From Candidatus Competibacteraceae bacterium (GTDB lineage Bacteria; Pseudomonadota; Gammaproteobacteria; Competibacterales; Competibacteraceae), in contig JAAUQA010000174.1 of NCBI GenBank assembly GCA_012032855.1, forward strand, positions 1 through 6,837: a stretch of DNA of 6,837 bases, given 5' to 3'. Below the pieces are notes generated by a model. The model was not told the origin of the DNA. It ran no database searches and saw only the letters and a list, made by a program, of their open reading frames with translations. Made by a program: the position numbers and the translations under genes. Of this stretch, positions 5,707 through 6,837 are shown one piece after another. The first letter of the stretch is position 1. Every line of letters begins with the position of its first letter.

Positions 5707-6434
5707 GAATCTCCGTAATTCTGATGGCTTTCCAGAAAGAGTCACCTGAGCGCTCAACGCCACGGGCGTTTTGACGTCAGGGAAAACATTATCTCAGATA
5801 TTGAGAAATCCGGCGGTGTCGGCATTGATCTTGACACCATTATAGAGTTGCGCGACTTTGCCAAAAACAACGCGCTGTCTCCAGATGCCAATGACGCCCG
5901 AGTATCAAGGGCGATGATGGACGAGATAGACGACTTCCTTGACTCCATCGAGGCAAAGGACGTTACTGGTGGTGACCCGGCGATTGTTGCAAGCTCTCTG
6001 AAGGAGGGTCGGGAGCTGTGGCGCAGAGCAAGAAATACCGAAAAGATCGAGGATATTATTGATCGCGCCGAGAGGGGGGCAAAGACCAACGCAACAGAGC
6101 GCCTAACGGTTGAGGACAAGATTAGAAAGCTCCTTGACTCCCAGATTCTGAACAACAAGAAAGCACGCAGAACTTTCAATAAGACAGAGCTGGACGCAAT
6201 ACGCGCTGCTGTTGAAGGTGGCAGTATTACAAGGAACCTGCAAAGGATAGGCTGGTTTGCCCGCGTGGCATCGTGTCAGGTGCATTTAATGTCGGCATGA
6301 CCACACTAAACCCGGCACTGGGCTTGCCGCTATTTGTGGCTGCGGAGGGATCGAAGCGGGCAGCCTCGGCTTTACGCCGCAAGGACATCCAGTCGGCGCT
6401 GGATACTGTCAGGACTGGCGGGCCACTAAACTAG
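4927..6434 (+). CDS. Large internal virion / DNA ejection-type protein, four frameshifts
   Basis: From the GTG at 4927 (TAGTG overlap; GGGAAG 8 bases upstream) to the TAG at 6432-6434, four single-base repairs give one protein of about 503 residues. The N-terminus (EIEVNGEIIEFPASMSDAEIQSVLAKQF) is the short 'i.FP..MsdaeI..vL...f' motif that opens many phage internal virion proteins. Residues ~46-97 are Gly/Ala-rich and hydrophobic, suited to membrane contact. Later come charged helices ('AFRRVRENAGVVSDSKLQQLR', 'ARVSRAMMDEIDDFLDSI', 'LKEGRELWRRARNTEKIEDII') and the 'FNKTELDAIR..v.GG...NLQRIGWFAPRGIVSG' block, followed by a hydrophobic Gly-rich stretch and the end 'ALDTVRTGGPLN'. The order matches a podovirus ejection/internal virion family. 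Role by family and position: delivered with DNA into the host envelope. No lytic transglycosylase catalytic motif is seen. Confidence 0.75.
5446..5454 (+). other. Frameshift site 4 in a G5 run
   Basis: Adding one G to the run at 5448-5452 joins 'ALGATGGSPG' to 'GAALAKTIALGVPEILGLKG'. The protein continues in the -1 frame to about 5633. Confidence 0.7.
5631..5635 (+). other. Frameshift site 5 (AAGC, apparent missing G)
   Basis: The frame with 'TPELFLRAAK' passes into the -1 frame 'AFRRVRENAGVVSDSKLQQL'. Reading AAG GCA instead of AAG CAT repairs it. The new frame then runs only to the TGA at 5747-5749, a piece too short to be noticed as a gene. Confidence 0.65.
5744..5749 (+). other. Frameshift site 6 (ACCTGA, apparent missing C)
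   Basis: 'NSDGFPERVT' hits the TGA at 5747-5749, while the coding pattern resumes in the -1 frame as 'FDVRENIISDIEKSGG'. The simplest repair is ACC CTG. The exact crossover within 5740-5775 is uncertain, because the third frame gives an equally protein-like 'ERSTPRAF' here. Confidence 0.55.
5746..6300 (+). CDS. Ejection-type protein, central piece (frameshifted)
   Basis: This is the open frame from the repaired join to the TGA at 6298-6300. It carries the helical core: 'DFAKNNALSPDANDARVSRAMMDE', 'ASSLKEGRELWRRARNTEK', 'FNKTELDAIRAAVEGGS'. Real coding ends at about 6260; the last dozen residues are out of frame. No start codon with a ribosome site is seen at its head, so it is not an independent gene. 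Confidence 0.55.
   Translation: MSAQRHGRFDVRENIISDIEKSGGVGIDLDTIIELRDFAKNNALSPDANDARVSRAMMDEIDDFLDSIEAKDVTGGDPAIVASSLKEGRELWRRARNTEKIEDIIDRAERGAKTNATERLTVEDKIRKLLDSQILNNKKARRTFNKTELDAIRAAVEGGSITRNLQRIGWFARVASCQVHLMSA
6259..6263 (+). other. Frameshift site 7 in a C3 run
   Basis: Adding one C to GCCCG gives 'GWFA-PRGIVSGAFNVGM', the expected hydrophobic C-terminal segment, in the -1 frame. Without it the protein would stop at 6300. Confidence 0.7.
6261..6434 (+). CDS. Ejection-type protein, C-terminal piece (frameshifted)
   Basis: These 57 residues in the -1 frame form the true C-terminus of the 4927 gene: 'PRGIVSGAFNVGM', a hydrophobic 'NPALGLPLFVAA', then the basic helix 'GSKRAASALRRKDIQSALDTV' and the end 'TGGPLN'. 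The piece has no start of its own. Its stop region overlaps the end of the minus-strand gene by 9 bases. Confidence 0.6.
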   Translation, partial: PRGIVSGAFNVGMTTLNPALGLPLFVAAEGSKRAASALRRKDIQSALDTVRTGGPLN

Positions 6435-6572
6435 AACGACATGCGCTCCAACATAAAGCGCAATGGCCAGCGGAATGCTGACCAGTATTCCAGTTCCTGA
6501 CTTGTTATATCGCTTGCCAATGACATAACCGCCAATGGCAAACCACACTACTAACGCAATAATCGGACTCAT
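6426..6572 (-). CDS. Small two-helix membrane protein, minus strand (hypothetical)
   Basis: On the minus strand an ATG at 6572-6570 opens a 48-codon frame ending at the TAG at 6428-6426. Two strongly hydrophobic segments (residues ~3-19, IIALVVWFAIGGYVIG, and ~29-48, ILVSIPLAIALYVGAHVV) flank a short basic loop, KRYNKSGTG. That is a helical hairpin, the form of many small phage membrane proteins (holin, antiholin, lysis or exclusion proteins). It fills the only gap in the plus-strand gene array and faces the 4927 gene tail to tail, overlapping it by 9 bases. No good Shine-Dalgarno is seen upstream of the ATG, which lowers confidence. Being alone on the opposite strand among late genes, it could be a moron-type accessory gene. 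Its function is not recognisable. Confidence 0.5.
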   Translation of the reverse strand: MSPIIALVVWFAIGGYVIGKRYNKSGTGILVSIPLAIALYVGAHVVLV

Positions 6573-6578
6573 GCCGGC

Positions 6579-6583
6579 AAGGG
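6579..6583 (+). promoter_or_regulatory. Ribosome binding site for the 6588 gene
   Basis: AAGGG lies 4 bases before the ATG at 6588 and supports that start after the 153-base gap on the plus strand. No convincing promoter or terminator was seen in 6435-6587. Confidence 0.55.
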
Positions 6584-6587
6584 TATC

Positions 6588-6837
6588 ATGCAAACATTGA
6601 AAAAGCTAGTGGGTCAGATGTCGATCCCGGGACAAAAGCCTACAAATGTCGTTTTTACGCCATACCTGGAAAAGAACGCCTATGAATACGTGGTGGTCGC
6701 GACGACAGCTTATACGGCACTGGACAAGCGTTACATATTGGTGGACGACGACACAGCCGGGGGCGCTGTGACCATTACCCTGCCCGCCGCTTTGGACAAT
6801 AACGACAGGGTATACGACATCAAAAAGCTAGGCACTA
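6588..6837 (+). CDS. Tail fibre / structural protein N-terminus, 3' partial
   Basis: The frame is open from the ATG at 6588 to the window end: 83 complete codons. After a short N-terminus (MQTLKKLVGQM) the segment 'TAYTALDKRYILVDDDTAGGAVTITLPAALDN' followed by 'DRVYDIKKLGT' is the repeat-type beta module common in phage fibres and other virion surface proteins ('y.v...D.yilvd.t.gavtItLPaa....g...ikk.g....vti'). Such proteins act in host recognition or as appendages. The position, right after the ejection genes, fits a fibre or spike gene. The rest lies beyond the window, so any enzymatic or receptor-binding domain cannot be judged. Confidence 0.7.
   Translation, partial: MQTLKKLVGQMSIPGQKPTNVVFTPYLEKNAYEYVVVATTAYTALDKRYILVDDDTAGGAVTITLPAALDNNDRVYDIKKLGT

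Noticed and set aside
5754..6179. 141-residue minus-strand frame
   Set aside because: It lies wholly opposite the well-supported helical core of the ejection-type protein, has Ser/Arg-rich shadow composition and no ribosome site.
6441..6500. 19-codon plus-strand frame from ATG 6441
   Set aside because: Too short, no ribosome site, no recognisable pattern, and overlaps the better minus-strand gene.
6508..6540. Inverted TTGCCA/TGGCAA pair as a terminator
   Set aside because: The stem is only 6 bases with a long loop and no T-run, and it is explained by repeated Ile-Gly codons in the minus-strand membrane gene.

Overview
The window reads as part of the late (virion) gene cluster of a tailed double-stranded DNA bacteriophage with a short-tail (podovirus-like) plan. 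The support is gene content and order. On the plus strand there is a head-tail adaptor (cut by the left edge), then a tail-hub/DNA-stabilisation protein of the P22 gp10 general type, a small acetyltransferase-like protein, two small virion proteins, two large ejection-type proteins, and the start of a tail fibre/structural gene cut by the right edge. No host genes, rRNA, tRNA, integrase, IS element or CRISPR array is visible. The closest match in style is an environmental phage contig; the host cannot be told from the sequence.

Layout. 2-553 adaptor; 550-1017 short protein whose N-terminus looks like the start of gp10-like hubs; 1017-2550 beta-sandwich module joined to the C-terminal half of a gp10-like hub (broken by two frameshifts); 2543-2929 GNAT-like protein; 2926-3030 a 34-residue relic of an HNH endonuclease; 3033-3434 and 3434-3931 small virion proteins; 3924-4927 ejection/internal virion protein (one frameshift); 4927-6434 large ejection/internal virion protein (four frameshifts); 6426-6572 on the minus strand, a 48-residue two-helix membrane protein; 6588-6837 start of a fibre-type protein. 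Most plus-strand neighbours overlap by 1 to 8 bases (GTGA, TGATG, ATGA, TAATG, TAGTG type junctions), so this is one translationally coupled transcription unit. The only gene-free gap on the plus strand is 6435-6587, and the minus-strand gene largely fills it.

The dominant oddity is seven places where the conserved protein sequence continues in the -1 frame, near 1078, 2032, 4653, 5450, 5633, 5746 and 6261. Every one can be repaired by adding a single base, usually to a short run of identical bases; none clearly requires removing one. The protein stays recognisable on both sides and no other damage is seen. I read this mainly as systematic single-base deletions in the sequence (read or assembly error). 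Recent decay or recoding are less likely alternatives. An annotator should treat 1017-2550, 3924-4927 and 4927-6434 as three genes, not as about ten small ones.

How the genes work together: the adaptor and the hub protein close the portal after packaging and form the tail base, the Gly/Pro-rich and Gly/Ala-rich internal proteins are probably carried in the virion and ejected with the DNA, and the last gene probably supplies a fibre or spike. The HNH relic and the minus-strand membrane gene are accessory. All functions are family-level assignments made by eye; no database search was run.
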